Origin: Tieghemiomyces parasiticus
Lineage: Eukaryota; Kickxellomycota; Dimargaritomycetes; Dimargaritales; Dimargaritaceae
Direction of reading: 5' to 3'
Assembly (NCBI GenBank): GCA_027575765.1
Contig: JANBPT010000954.1
Location: 1 to 18,082, forward strand
DNA length: 18,082 bases
Below are positions 1-9,400 of the stretch, one piece after another. Below the pieces are notes generated by a model that saw only the letters and a program-made list of their open reading frames with translations, was not told the DNA's origin and made no database searches. The number at the start of each line of letters is the position of its first letter. The first letter of the stretch is position 1. Position numbers and translations under genes: made by a program.

Positions 1-784
1 GCAGGCAGCTCGGATAAAATATACTCTGCCTTGCAATTGTAAATAATAAAAATTGAAGACCCACGCATGACAGTTGGTAAGTTTGGAGGAGGTGAGGGGT
101 AGGACTTCCGAAGCTGAAGTGCCAGAGAGGTAGTAAGGTAAGATGCAAAGCGAAGAATGATACTTGTAGCCTAAAACCCCACCCCCTGATCCAAATAACA
201 AGTGAAGCCTGCCGGCTGCTTTACCGTGTCTCGGGCGGTGCCACCCAATCTTAATGACTGCACCCTTTAGCAACTGCTTAATGGAGGTTCTATCCTCCTA
301 TCCCCACGATAGCCCAACCCTTCCATTGTCTTCATTCCGAGGCGCCGCCGCGTCTTATCCTTTTAGGGTCTTGCCTTCTTTATGCCATTATTCCTGATTT
401 AACGGCTACATAGTTGTCTCTATTTCCTGATGGTACCTGGCCCCGCCGCGGCCTGTCGTCCTAGCCTAAACTAGCTATTTACTACGAATGATACCGGTCA
501 TTGTTATTCAAGTATAAAAGACCTACTGGTCATTATTTAATCAACGTTAGTAATCACCGAATCCATAATCCGCACCACCCGTCGGAGCTTAAACGCTTTT
601 TATGTTTATTCGTAAGTTTACCCCTACCACAACGGTACTATACTTAGTTTACGTATATCGTTCGCTTATTCACCCTGCATACTTTATGGATTTAGCTTCA
701 GTGAGAATGGTTGAAACCTTTAATTTCGCCCAACGCGTGGAATAAGTATAGGCGGTGCATATATTGTGACATCGAAGCTTCAGG
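1..784. other. Gene-free left flank
   Basis: No reading frame here has a recognisable domain, and no tRNA, rRNA or repeat array was seen. The longest minus-strand frame (670-876) lacks any familiar motif and has a composition typical of chance reading frames. The stretch is moderately AT-rich and ends at the proposed left terminal repeat of a mariner relic. Confidence 0.5.
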
Positions 785-2029
785 CTCCAGACAATTACAT
801 TGTGGATGAGACCTAGTGGTGCCTTAGGTGAGGAATCGAGTGGTGTAACCCATTTCAGGATTGGGCCATTTCTCACTCCACAACTCGTATTGTTGCCTCT
901 TAATCACGTCGACTTCTAAAGCTCCCTCGACCTTCCCCACCCAAATTTACCAGGTACAATATACAGCTCCTAATTTTTAATTATCATTGTGACAGTCGCA
1001 AGGCGAACTACACTCTAGCCCAACTGACTATCACGCTGGGTTTAGCTGTCCCTTCTTACACTACCGTTAACAGATGGATAGCTCGCTTTTGCCCAGGCCA
1101 CTGCTCCCTTGAAGTCGAGCCCCGGTCTGGCCATCCGTCAGATGACATTGGTAAACTTTACGGGGCCATACTTCTGGAACTATTGGAGGACATTCCTCAA
1201 TAGACTTCTGGGTAACTAGGCCATGTCTGCCGCACTTCCCTAGTACCATGTACAGAGTCCTGCGCGGGGACCTGAAATTGCACAGCTAATTCAATTTATG
1301 AATCTCCCATAATCTCACTAACGACCACCACCACCAGTGGGTACGCTTTGCCACCGAGTTCCTGGAGGAGTTTAACGAGGCCAGTAACTACCTGTTAGAC
1401 TCCATCGTCACAGGCGACGGGACTTGGGTATACCTTTGTGATCCCCCCTGCTGGTTCTAGTCGCCAGAGGTTGTGCTCGAAAGGTGGCCCTGTCCCAACT
1501 GAGACTCGCCGAGGCCATACCGTACCCAAGGTGATGCTGCCCATTGTTTTTTCACTAGACGTGACCTGTAGCTCCTGAGTGTCTAGCCTCCCTGATGCCA
1601 AGGTCTCCACCGAACTTTATGTAGAGTACGGGCTGAAGACCATGGCCCAGATCTGGGCGAGGTACGTGGAAGTCTGGACCATCGTCTCCCTGCGGCTTCA
1701 CCATGATTATGCACCCCCGTATCATGCTGCAGCTACCCTGATCTACATTTCCGCCTCTGAACTCTAACTTCTGCCAGCCCTTACTAACCATCCCACTGAC
1801 CTGCCCCTCTGCAACTTCTGGCTATTTAGAAATCTCCAACAGCAGCTGTGGAGCAAGAAGTTCACCACAGTGGAGGCGGTCGTGGACGCCTGGCAATCGG
1901 AGCTAGCCAAAGACCAGCCAAATGACTTAAGGGCCTGCTATTGTAGCTGGATAGAAAGGGCTCACCGAGTGGTACAGAGTACTGACAGCTCTATTTAATA
2001 AACATAATATAAATTCGAATGTCTGGAGC
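785..2029 (+). mobile_element. Degenerate mariner-family transposon (relic 1)
   Basis: A decayed mariner transposase reading lies between a candidate terminal inverted repeat. GCTCCAGACA occurs near 784-793, and its reverse complement TGTCTGGAGC lies at 2020-2029. This gives a span of about 1.25 kb, close to the usual 1.3 kb of mariner elements. Just outside the right end the sequence reads TATA, compatible with a TA target site; the left flank shows no clear TA, so the exact left edge is uncertain. The repeat match beyond ten bases is weak. The family call rests on the transposase motifs, which are clear; the end points are inferred. Confidence 0.7.
985..1998 (+). pseudogene. Mariner transposase pseudogene
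   Basis: Read across frames, the pieces follow mariner transposase order. An N-terminal helix-turn-helix stretch includes TVNRWIARF and EPRSGHPSDD (about 1060-1140). STMYRVLRGDLKLH comes near 1240-1285, then WVRFATEFLEE (from about 1340). The first catalytic motif is VTGDGTWVY (Asp at 1416-1418), the second LHHDYAP (Asp at 1705-1707), and the third PLCNFWLF (1810 on), followed by the C-terminal SWIERAHRVVQS. The gene is dead: the first and second catalytic motifs lie in different frames, stops interrupt it (for example TAG near 1201 and 1758-1767), the GDE motif reads GDG, and the third catalytic Asp is Asn. Spacing between the second and third positions is 35 residues; mariner normally has 34. 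No function is expected. Confidence 0.8.
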
Positions 2030-2136
2030 TATATAACGCCACCTACATACTTTGGCCTGCTCGCCAATTGACCCCTCCTTCGGTCTTTACACCATTCCCC
2101 CCCCATCCTCCCTTGGGCCGCACATCCCGCTACACT

Positions 2137-2350
2137 GTCACCATGTGGACCGTGCTGCACAGGAATCTGAGATTATGCGAGTTAGTTAACCATTAGGTCG
2201 CCGATACCCTCGCTGGTTAGCGACGCCATCAGCCAGTACATCTCGCAGTTTAATTCCATTAGACCTTGCCAAAATTGGCAATTAACTGCTTGACATATTT
2301 CATAAATATAACGAGATCGGGACTCGGATTTATGAGCCACCTCCCTCCAC
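2137..2350 (+). pseudogene. Possible further mariner transposase fragment (relic 3)
   Basis: Starting at ACCATGTGG (2140-2148), one frame gives TMWTVLHRNLRLC. This aligns without gaps to TMYRVLRGDLKLH of the relic just upstream and continues for about 57 codons with scattered identities, including HQ.V..A..F. Roughly the first 34 bases are about 70% identical to the upstream relic by eye. Several in-frame stops show it is not a gene. No inverted repeats or later transposase motifs were found, so it would be a truncated, older copy of the same family. Chance resemblance remains possible. Confidence 0.4.
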
Positions 2351-2961
2351 TGGTCTCAGCCACCGATATTGTTATTTTGATGATTAACAGGTACTTTTAG
2401 TAACCTTCCAAAACTGCTCGGCCATCTAATACTCACCAGATGCTAATTAAGCGTACTTCAACCTGCTAATGCTAAAATTCTATAATAACTGCACAGTGCA
2501 GATCAGACCTTTGGCCATTGCTTTTTGACAACAGTTACCTCAACATAGCGTTGGCGCCTATATGAAACGGGATTCCTCTAACCACCATCGCCTGCCAAAG
2601 GGCAGAGTGCTCTAACAGCTTTACTACTCGTCCTGCGTATTGACCGTAGCCCTGCCCGTTTCTTTGGTCACACCTGGGGAGGTTAACAAGCCACTGCTGC
2701 CATTGTCTAGGCATCACCTCCATTCTGCGTCTAAAGTATGCATTTTGCCCCATCTACCTCCATCTACCTACATCACATCAGTACTTCGCAAAGGAATTCA
2801 CATTAGACAAGCCCCTCCCATGTACAGGTACACCCACCCTATTGCCCTATCTAGGACACCGCATTTCACTTTCCGAAGTCTAGCGCACTAGAGCGGCCCA
2901 GCAGTAACATCCGAAAGCCGTAGCGGACCTCGCTTATCACATTCGTCCATCTCCCCCAGGC
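2351..2961. promoter_or_regulatory. Upstream region of the HbrB-like gene
   Basis: No gene is supported here. Open frames on both strands around 2535-2890 lack motifs. The last 150 bases are pyrimidine-rich, which is common for fungal promoters and leaders. The sequence TCCCCCAG ends two bases before the ATG at 2962, so a leader intron ending at 2959 is possible; no donor could be assigned. Confidence 0.35.
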
Positions 2962-4926
2962 ATGGATGCCAGATACAAGCCCCGGCCCCGCGCCAAGACA
3001 CCCACAAGCCCCGGCCGAGGGCTAGGAGGACCAGCGGGCGGCCCAGCAGCATCTGCTATCTCGGCTGGGGCTGTTACGCCCAGCCCCGGACCGACCTCGG
3101 GTAGCGGCGCCAGCATCAACCATCCTGGCGGTGGCAGCACAGTAGGTCCCACCATGGTCAAAAGTTACTCTGCCCATCCAACGGTGACGGTGACGGGGTT
3201 GCCATCGCCAGGCGCTGCCGGCGGCAAGACCTCACCACGCGGTGGTCCGAGCGCTCACGGTCGGTCCCAGCGCCCAAGCACGCCTACCATGGCGGGTTAC
3301 CCCTTCCCAGGGCCCCCAGCACCACCACCACCCAACCTCCAGGCCGGCGCGTACATGCGCTCTATGAGTTTTACTGGCCACGGCGGACCCCACCTGCACC
3401 AACACCCCCCGAATAGCCATCAGCAGCACCATTATACTCAGTCGCACCAGACGCCTACCTACGGTCACAGCGCTGGAGTGGCCCCTCCGACGCCCGGCAT
3501 TGGCCCGTCACACTCGCCAGGATCCCTCATCACCTTGACCAACCACCGAGCCCCCATTCCGGGTAGCCACCGGACATCAGTGCGACCGCACTACCAACGC
3601 TCCGTGACCAGCCAGGGGGCGCAACCGCACCCGTTGAGCCACCACCACCATCACACTGCCTCTTCTCATCATCAACACCCGCTCCACGCTTCGTTCCACT
3701 CCCCACACCCAAGCACAAGTTCGGTCGGTTCGCACGCAATCTACCGCCAGAGCATCAAATCACCCGGTCTTACCAGTGAACCCCACTATCCGTCGCCGCA
3801 CTACGCCACTAACGCGGGTCCCTACGGTGGGTCGATGCAGTCCGTCGGATCCCTAGGAAACATGTCGACGCCCTCGCTGAACCTCGCGTTCGCCGGGTCG
3901 CCACATTCGGTCAATCCGCCCGCCAGCCCCTTCACGCCTTACACCCCGCGTATGCACTCCAGCTCGCCGCTGAGTAGCCGGTCCGTGGTCTCGCTGGACA
4001 TGAAGGGGATCAGCCGCGACCTGGCCGGTCCAACGTCCGGTCTCCCCAGCGCGTTGCTTGGCGGAACCCTTGGGGACGGTAAAAGCAGCAGCGGCGGCGG
4101 CGGCTTGGGGACGAGTGGTGGCAGTGGATCCGGCCCGGCGGCTGGTAGTGGGGTGGGTGGGAGTAGTGGTAGCAATAGTGGTACGGGCCCCTCGGACGAC
4201 CCCTGGACCATTCTACGTGCCAATCTCCTCCCGCTGTTTAACGGCGACGAGCCCCCGCGGCGGATCGAAGAACTGGGTCAGTTGGTCCGGGCGTGCATGC
4301 AAACCTGTAAGAACGCCCATGCGCTCATCCACGATATCCGCGAACTCCTCACTATGGGCTGTCTCACCCTCCTGGCCAAACTGCAGAGCGCCCCTGACGA
4401 ACGACTCATCCAGCGGCTTGGTGAGGTGTGGCATGCCTTCGCCCGGATGACCCTGCCTCGCCTCGAAGGCGTGTTTTTGCCCCTCCATACTGTCGAGGTG
4501 TCCACAGTCACCGCGCGACCCAGTCGGGTCCGGGCGAACTCGTCCTCGTCCGTCAAATCCGGTACCGCGACGGGCACCGGTGGTGGGGGAGGAAACTCGT
4601 CCATTTCGGCCACCATCGTGCCAACCACCGCGGCGGCAGTCGGCCCGCACCCTCAATACCAAAACTTTAGTGTCCGCCAGGATATATTGCTCTGCCTCCG
4701 TAACCTGGTCGTCGTGCCCATCTACCACCGCATCGAAGCCGCCCTGGCCCGCGCCATGGCAACCGATGGCGACGCCCTCCTTAAGGTCAACCAGTACATA
4801 CCGCGGATCTTCCAGATGCTGGCCATGCTAAGCTTTTTGCATACCGACGACGAAAACCAGTTCCTTGTCGATCGCGTCTGGGCCCAGGTCCGTCACATGT
4901 TTTTGCACCTCCCTGAAACTCAATAA
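2962..4926 (+). CDS. hbrB: TORC2 subunit, HbrB/Bit61/PROTOR family
   Basis: This 654-residue, intron-free protein has a C-terminal HbrB-like domain at about residues 411-654. Family hallmarks are DPWTILRANLLPLFNG (from about 412), the helix ELLTMGCLTLLAKL, and FARMTLPRLEGVFLPLH (493-509). The final block includes LRNLVVVPIYHRIE. A Ser/Thr/Gly-rich loop of about 45 residues (about 516-560) splits the domain, as is common in the family. Known members (yeast Bit61/Bit2, Aspergillus HbrB, animal PRR5/PROTOR) are accessory subunits of TOR complex 2, which acts at the plasma membrane on AGC kinases, polarity and hyphal branching. The first 410 residues are low complexity: Pro/Ser/Gly-rich, with His/Gln tracts near 143-165, a five-His run near 227, and a Gly/Ser linker at about 374-410. 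The first ATG of the frame is used, and no upstream in-frame Met was seen. The neighbour on the right is convergent, 297 bases away. Family call is firm; the start is probable. Confidence 0.87.
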   Translation: MDARYKPRPRAKTPTSPGRGLGGPAGGPAASAISAGAVTPSPGPTSGSGASINHPGGGSTVGPTMVKSYSAHPTVTVTGLPSPGAAGGKTSPRGGPSAHGRSQRPSTPTMAGYPFPGPPAPPPPNLQAGAYMRSMSFTGHGGPHLHQHPPNSHQQHHYTQSHQTPTYGHSAGVAPPTPGIGPSHSPGSLITLTNHRAPIPGSHRTSVRPHYQRSVTSQGAQPHPLSHHHHHTASSHHQHPLHASFHSPHPSTSSVGSHAIYRQSIKSPGLTSEPHYPSPHYATNAGPYGGSMQSVGSLGNMSTPSLNLAFAGSPHSVNPPASPFTPYTPRMHSSSPLSSRSVVSLDMKGISRDLAGPTSGLPSALLGGTLGDGKSSSGGGGLGTSGGSGSGPAAGSGVGGSSGSNSGTGPSDDPWTILRANLLPLFNGDEPPRRIEELGQLVRACMQTCKNAHALIHDIRELLTMGCLTLLAKLQSAPDERLIQRLGEVWHAFARMTLPRLEGVFLPLHTVEVSTVTARPSRVRANSSSSVKSGTATGTGGGGGNSSISATIVPTTAAAVGPHPQYQNFSVRQDILLCLRNLVVVPIYHRIEAALARAMATDGDALLKVNQYIPRIFQMLAMLSFLHTDDENQFLVDRVWAQVRHMFLHLPETQ

Positions 4927-4948
4927 TTGGATACGCTGAGCCATTAAT

Positions 4949-4954
4949 AATAAA
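4949..4954 (+). terminator. Candidate poly(A) signal of the HbrB-like gene
   Basis: AATAAA lies 23 bases after the stop codon in an AT-rich stretch, in the short space between two convergent genes. Fungal polyadenylation signals are loose, so this is only a plausible site. Confidence 0.4.
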
Positions 4955-5160
4955 AAGGAGGGAGGTCTCTTGATATGGTATAACGTGTAGGCTGGTCGGA
5001 CCTAACCAGTAGGCTCATAATATACGCTACCGAATCAGTAGGGGGAGGGGACATGCCTTGCCCTGCCAAATATAACGAGCTGAAGACTCAATGCGAACTG
5101 GGCTGCTAGCGAGGCGGGTGTATTTACACATACTCAAACGGGACGATGCGGATGAAAAAT

Positions 5161-5184
5161 AGAAGAAGAAAAAGAAGAAGAAAA
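5161..5184. repeat. GAA-rich purine tract in the convergent 3' region
   Basis: A 24-base imperfect (AGA/GAA)n run lies 40 bases beyond the stop of the minus-strand regulator. Read in that gene's sense it is a CTT/T-rich tract in its 3' untranslated region, a composition often found near fungal cleavage sites. Confidence 0.6.
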
Positions 5185-5223
5185 TAATGGTCAAAAACGT
5201 TAGAAAAGACTCGGGGACTCCTC

Positions 5224-7701
5224 TCACATCGGCCGCACGGGCAAAAAGTTCCCCACGATGACCAGTGGAATGTTATACTTGTCACGACGGATGGTGAAGG
5301 AGAAACAGCATGGGATTGGTTGGAAGTGCCTTGAACCTGACCTATTACCGCCACCGGCGGACTGTGGTGGGGGTGTCCGCGGGATAGTGAGGGATGGGGA
5401 AGGTTGGAGAGTACCGGTGTGCGGGGTACTCGCGTTACTCCCGTACGTATGGTGGGGCTGGCAACCGTTGGCAACGGGCGACTGTCGGTACGATTGCCCG
5501 CCAGCCGTCGGTGTCGTCGTGGCAGTGGCTGGGGATGCCTGTGGGGGTGGAAACGACGAGTTTCCACCGCAGTCACTGTTGACCAGCCCATCGTTCAGAT
5601 CGGCAGGCTGCTGAAGGATACACGAGGTCAGCACGGCTTTTTGAGACGCGTCGAACGCGATGTTGCCGTACTTTTCCCAGTAGTTGACGGCCGACTCTTC
5701 CATCATGAGTTCGTAGATAGACAACCGGCCTTCCTTCAGCTCACTGAGCGGGACTTTGATGAGGTTGGCAAACTCCTTGTTGGCCTTGTAGATCTCGCCT
5801 GTCCGACGCCATAGGCACGCCGGGATTCCGATAGCACTAAACATGCGGTCGTACTCGAGGAGATACCGCTCAAACATTTCCTCAACCACCACCAGATCGA
5901 AATCCTTGAGCGACTGTGCGATATTGCGAAATGTCGGCCGAAAGAAGCTCAGAACGCTCAGGATCCGTGCCTGGCCCAGCGGTGACATGGACTTCTCCAT
6001 ATAGGACTGAAGTCGTGAATAGCCCTTCACGTAGTTGTAGGGCGTGAGCATCCCGGCCTCATATTTGGCGTTGATTACCTGGCGGAGCCGGCCCTCCGAC
6101 GTTGTGTCGGATGGGTCGGCCGCGATGTGGAAGAATTTTTCCGTGGCGTTGGTCGGGTAAGATCCAGCAGGAGGGACAATGGTAGGCTGTGGAGCCGAGA
6201 ACGTTGGTCCCGTGCCGTTCGCGATAATTGGCCGTGATGAAAGGATCGACGACGGAGGCAAGGGGACAGCTGGGGCGGTCGAGATCAGACCCACTGACAT
6301 GGCCGCCGAAGGAGGGGCATGGGACTGAAGACTGACAGGCGTGGCGGCAGTGGCCGTGTTGCCGTTGTTTGCATTGGGATAGGGCATCGCAGGAGGGTAA
6401 GGACCGCCGGGCGCGTTAAAATTGGGCAGGGGGCCAGCATTACTGCCAGTTGGACAGACTGTGCTGTTGCCGTCCAGATTCTGTAGTATGTTGCTGAACA
6501 CCGAGTATTCGTCCCCGACCTGCTGGCTGGCAAAGGTCAATCCTGTGAGGGGGAACCCCATAAGGGCCTGGAGATAGTTATGCATGGGGTTGGGGCTCTG
6601 GCTCGACGCGTTGGCACTCGGCGGAGCGGAGGGCGGGGCCGTGTCATGAGAGATGTGAGCTATCAAGGAGAGGGGGTGGTGGTGGGTCAAAAATAGAAGA
6701 CAGGGGGGGGGGAGAGGTTATTAGATAGCATGTGGCGTAGAATAATGCGCTGTTTTCCGACCACGTAAACAAGACCTGTGTGAACAGCTAGAAGGGAGGG
6801 GCTACGTGCTCGCTTTCCTACCTAATGACGATGCCGTAGGCCGTGGCTTGGCGGGGGTCGGGTGGGGTCGTGACGGCTCGTCGTGGCAGCGGTCCCCGAT
6901 ATTACGTTTGACACAGCGCTGGCAAGGGCGGCCTACAGGCAGATGAAGCGGAGGGAGGATGGGCCGGGGATGCACGGACCAACGCAACAGTTTCGTGGCG
7001 GGGAAACGATAAAATAGTTGGAAACCATAACGGGGTTAGGCAACGGCGGGATTGGGGGAGGAAGGATTTTCCACGGAGGGTGGTGGAGTGCGAATGGTAG
7101 TGCGGGTGTGTAGGTGACAGCGTGAGTAAACAATCCAAGTAACGTCGGCGGATCGACATCGACCAGTTGTCCTTGAGGAAGTCTATCAGAAGCTGGGAGG
7201 GGAGGGGAGGATAATGACCAAAGTCAGTGCGCCTCGTCCCCCCCTCCTACTCTACATAGCGAGGTGTCAAAGAGAGGGTGACAGCACAGGAGCCATAGAG
7301 CGTGCAGGTTTAGCCCTGCCAAGTAGGCGCTTACTTACCCAAGTCGCAGGTCATGTGTGAGCGGCGACAGTAAACACAGGCTGGTATGAGTAGGGGGTGA
7401 CATGTGGGATCAAGACGCAGGTTGATTAGAAGGGGAAGTAGGATTCGAAACGTGGCACGTAGGGTAGTCAATGTCACCATGTAGTGGGGCTATTTTGAAA
7501 ACCCCGAGCACCGGGACACGGCCGCAACAATGTGCCCGGTATCGCTCTCTCACTCTCTCTCCTGTACGGCTGACCGGCCCTGTTTCTTTTTACATCACTT
7601 GTCATCCGGGGCTTACCTTTGTTGACTTTCTTGCGCTTGTTGCGGCCAACCCCAAGAGGCCGGCGTTCCCGGGGGTCGCCGGTGTCGTCCCGGGCCTGCA
7701 T
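5224..7701 (-). CDS. ERT1: Zn2Cys6/PAS regulator of gluconeogenesis, ERT1/AcuK/AcuM family
   Basis: I read four exons on the minus strand: 7701-7617, 7380-7339, 6932-6822 and 6659-5224. They give 557 residues. Donors are GTAAG, GTAAGT and GTAGG; acceptors end in CAG, TAG and TAG; all three introns (236, 406 and 162 nt) are phase 1. The start at 7701 is the only ATG in its open frame. A basic stretch (RNKRKKVNK) leads into a binuclear zinc cluster with Cys 30, 33, 40, 46, 49 and 58; QRCVKRNIGDRCHDEP is the family signature. A low-complexity linker (about 80-250) follows, then the conserved block from TEKFFHIAAD (252) with a PAS region (about 353-435), and the C-terminal CCFSFTIRRDKYNIP (530-544). 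Known AcuK, AcuM and Rds2/Ert1 proteins are nuclear activators of gluconeogenic genes (PEP carboxykinase, fructose-bisphosphatase) on non-fermentable carbon. Choice between AcuK-like and AcuM-like is not possible by eye. About 94 low-complexity residues (436-529) interrupt the C-terminal part. Confidence 0.88.
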
Positions 7702-9400
7702 GGCGAACGGGAATGGGAAAATGGCGCGGTACGGCGCGTAAGGAGACAGTACTGGGTAAGGAACCCGCCGACTGGGCCCGTGCTGGTCGACTAATGCGCG
7801 TGCGGAGGGCAGTTCTAGCTGAAAAAAAGGTGAGAGGCCGAGGGCTGGCTGCGAGCAAGGAACACGGAGGAAAGAAACGAAAACTAGGTTCGACAAACGA
7901 GCTCTGAGGCGGAATCCTGACGCGCAATGGACCTATATATTATAAGGGGAAAAAATCGTAACAGAAATCGGCGGTAGGTAGAAATGGCTGGAGGGCGAAT
8001 AAAAGGGACTGATCAATAGTAGTGGAGACACATGGTAGAATGAGACCCTCGGGAGGTTGAAAGGGTGGGCACTATAGGGCGTACGGTACGGAAAAGCCGT
8101 GGTACAGTCCATTGGTGATAGGTCGCAGGCTAGGCGATAACGGGCTGGAGGAGTGTCGGAGGGAGAAAGGAGGGGGAGAGGTGCGCGCCCTGGAGTGACA
8201 TGCGAAAGCGACGGGACGGGTGCGGTGGCGTGGGTCTGGTGGAATTATGATAAGCGGCAATGAGAGGGTGGCAAATTGTCCCTGCAGACTATTTGCGGCA
8301 ACCCGCCAATTAAGAGAATGGCGGTGGCAGGGAAAACCGGCGAAGGGCGGCGGGGCTATGGAAATACCGATGGCAACAACCCACAGTAACAGCGGTGAAG
8401 AGGTATGCGAGGGGGAAGCAGCTGCCACGACACGGAGCTGGAAATCGAGTGAAGTTGGCCGTGGCCGAGTACTGGTTGCAGGGCCGATAGCCCACTAAGC
8501 ACCGGCGTCTGTGTTGAAGGTGAGGGCCGGGAACCGGGGTAGAAGCTCATTTGGACAGCGAAGCGCGCACGAATGGGGGGAGCACACAATGTACCTCGGT
8601 CGCATGGGATGTGGAGGCGGAGTGGATATTCTCGCAAGTGAGCCGGCCAGAGTTAGCAGGGAGACCGGTGACGGCCAAATAGTACGGGCCGCGTGGCTTT
8701 AGAGGTCGCGCTTTGGGGGCGGGGCGGCCTTATGCCTGACTGGGATGGCAGTCAATCTGGCTGGGCGGGAGAGGCAGAGGCCATGGGGATGACGCGACTT
8801 GCCAGGCCACAGCCGAATAGCGCATTGGGCTTGGCCAAGGACAGCGGGCGGGCAGAGTATCCTCTGGTGGGACTTGCCAATGCCAGTAGACGGGAGCAGA
8901 GGTATTGGTACGCAAAGCGTTCGATGGCAGTGAGACTGGCTAGTAACAAGCACATGTGGAACCGGCCTGTCACAGATTATGTATAGAACGCTGCCCAGCA
9001 CGGAAGATGGGGAGGGGGTGGTGACGCGTGGCCCATATAGGGCACAGTTGTTATACAGCGAGGCTGACTGCCAGCCAACTCGGTGAAAGGAACGGCATGG
9101 CGCATACATGCAGTTCTGGGGCTTGGCCTCGGCCGCCCCAAGCAAGTCACTGGCGGCCAGTGGGGAGCACGCCTGGCGTGGCCTGCAGGAATCCGCCCCT
9201 TCACATCTTGGTGATGTGCCTCTTTTACTGACAAGACCGCTAATCTCGAGCGATACTTTCCAGACAACTGGCCGGTTCGGAATAGATTTTGTGGTAAGTA
9301 ATCGGCTGATTGGTGTGTCGGACGGGTAGATCCGCTGGCTTGAATAGTCTGTGGACATGACATGGAAATTACCCCCCAAAAAATAGGGGTTGCCAAATAC
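7702..9400 (-). promoter_or_regulatory. Purine-skewed upstream region of the ERT1-like gene
   Basis: From 7702 to about 8700 the plus strand is clearly richer in G and A. In the sense of the minus-strand regulator this is a pyrimidine-rich leader or promoter. Open frames are present on both strands (longest 8699-9379, minus), but none has a domain, a convincing ATG start or coding-like composition. The region may hold an extended 5' untranslated region or regulatory DNA; no specific site could be assigned. Confidence 0.35.

Noticed and set aside
4213..4728. Antisense frame of 171 codons over the HbrB domain
   Set aside because: It is the mirror of a C-ending-codon gene; the plus-strand product has clear family motifs and the antisense has none.
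7196..7214. G-rich runs that might form a G-quadruplex
   Set aside because: Only three adequate G runs and one short run, inside an intron; not enough to support a functional claim.
7545..7562. CT dinucleotide run, considered as a repeat array or regulatory site
   Set aside because: It lies inside intron 1 of the ERT1-like gene and is a short simple repeat with no array structure.
7878..7905. GGTTCGA resembling a tRNA B box
   Set aside because: The following bases do not match the B-box consensus, and no acceptor or anticodon stem could be formed.
8699..9379. Minus-strand open frame of 226 codons
   Set aside because: It starts with TTG rather than ATG, has a Cys/Arg/Ser/Pro-rich composition typical of chance frames, overlaps other open frames on both strands, and shows no domain.
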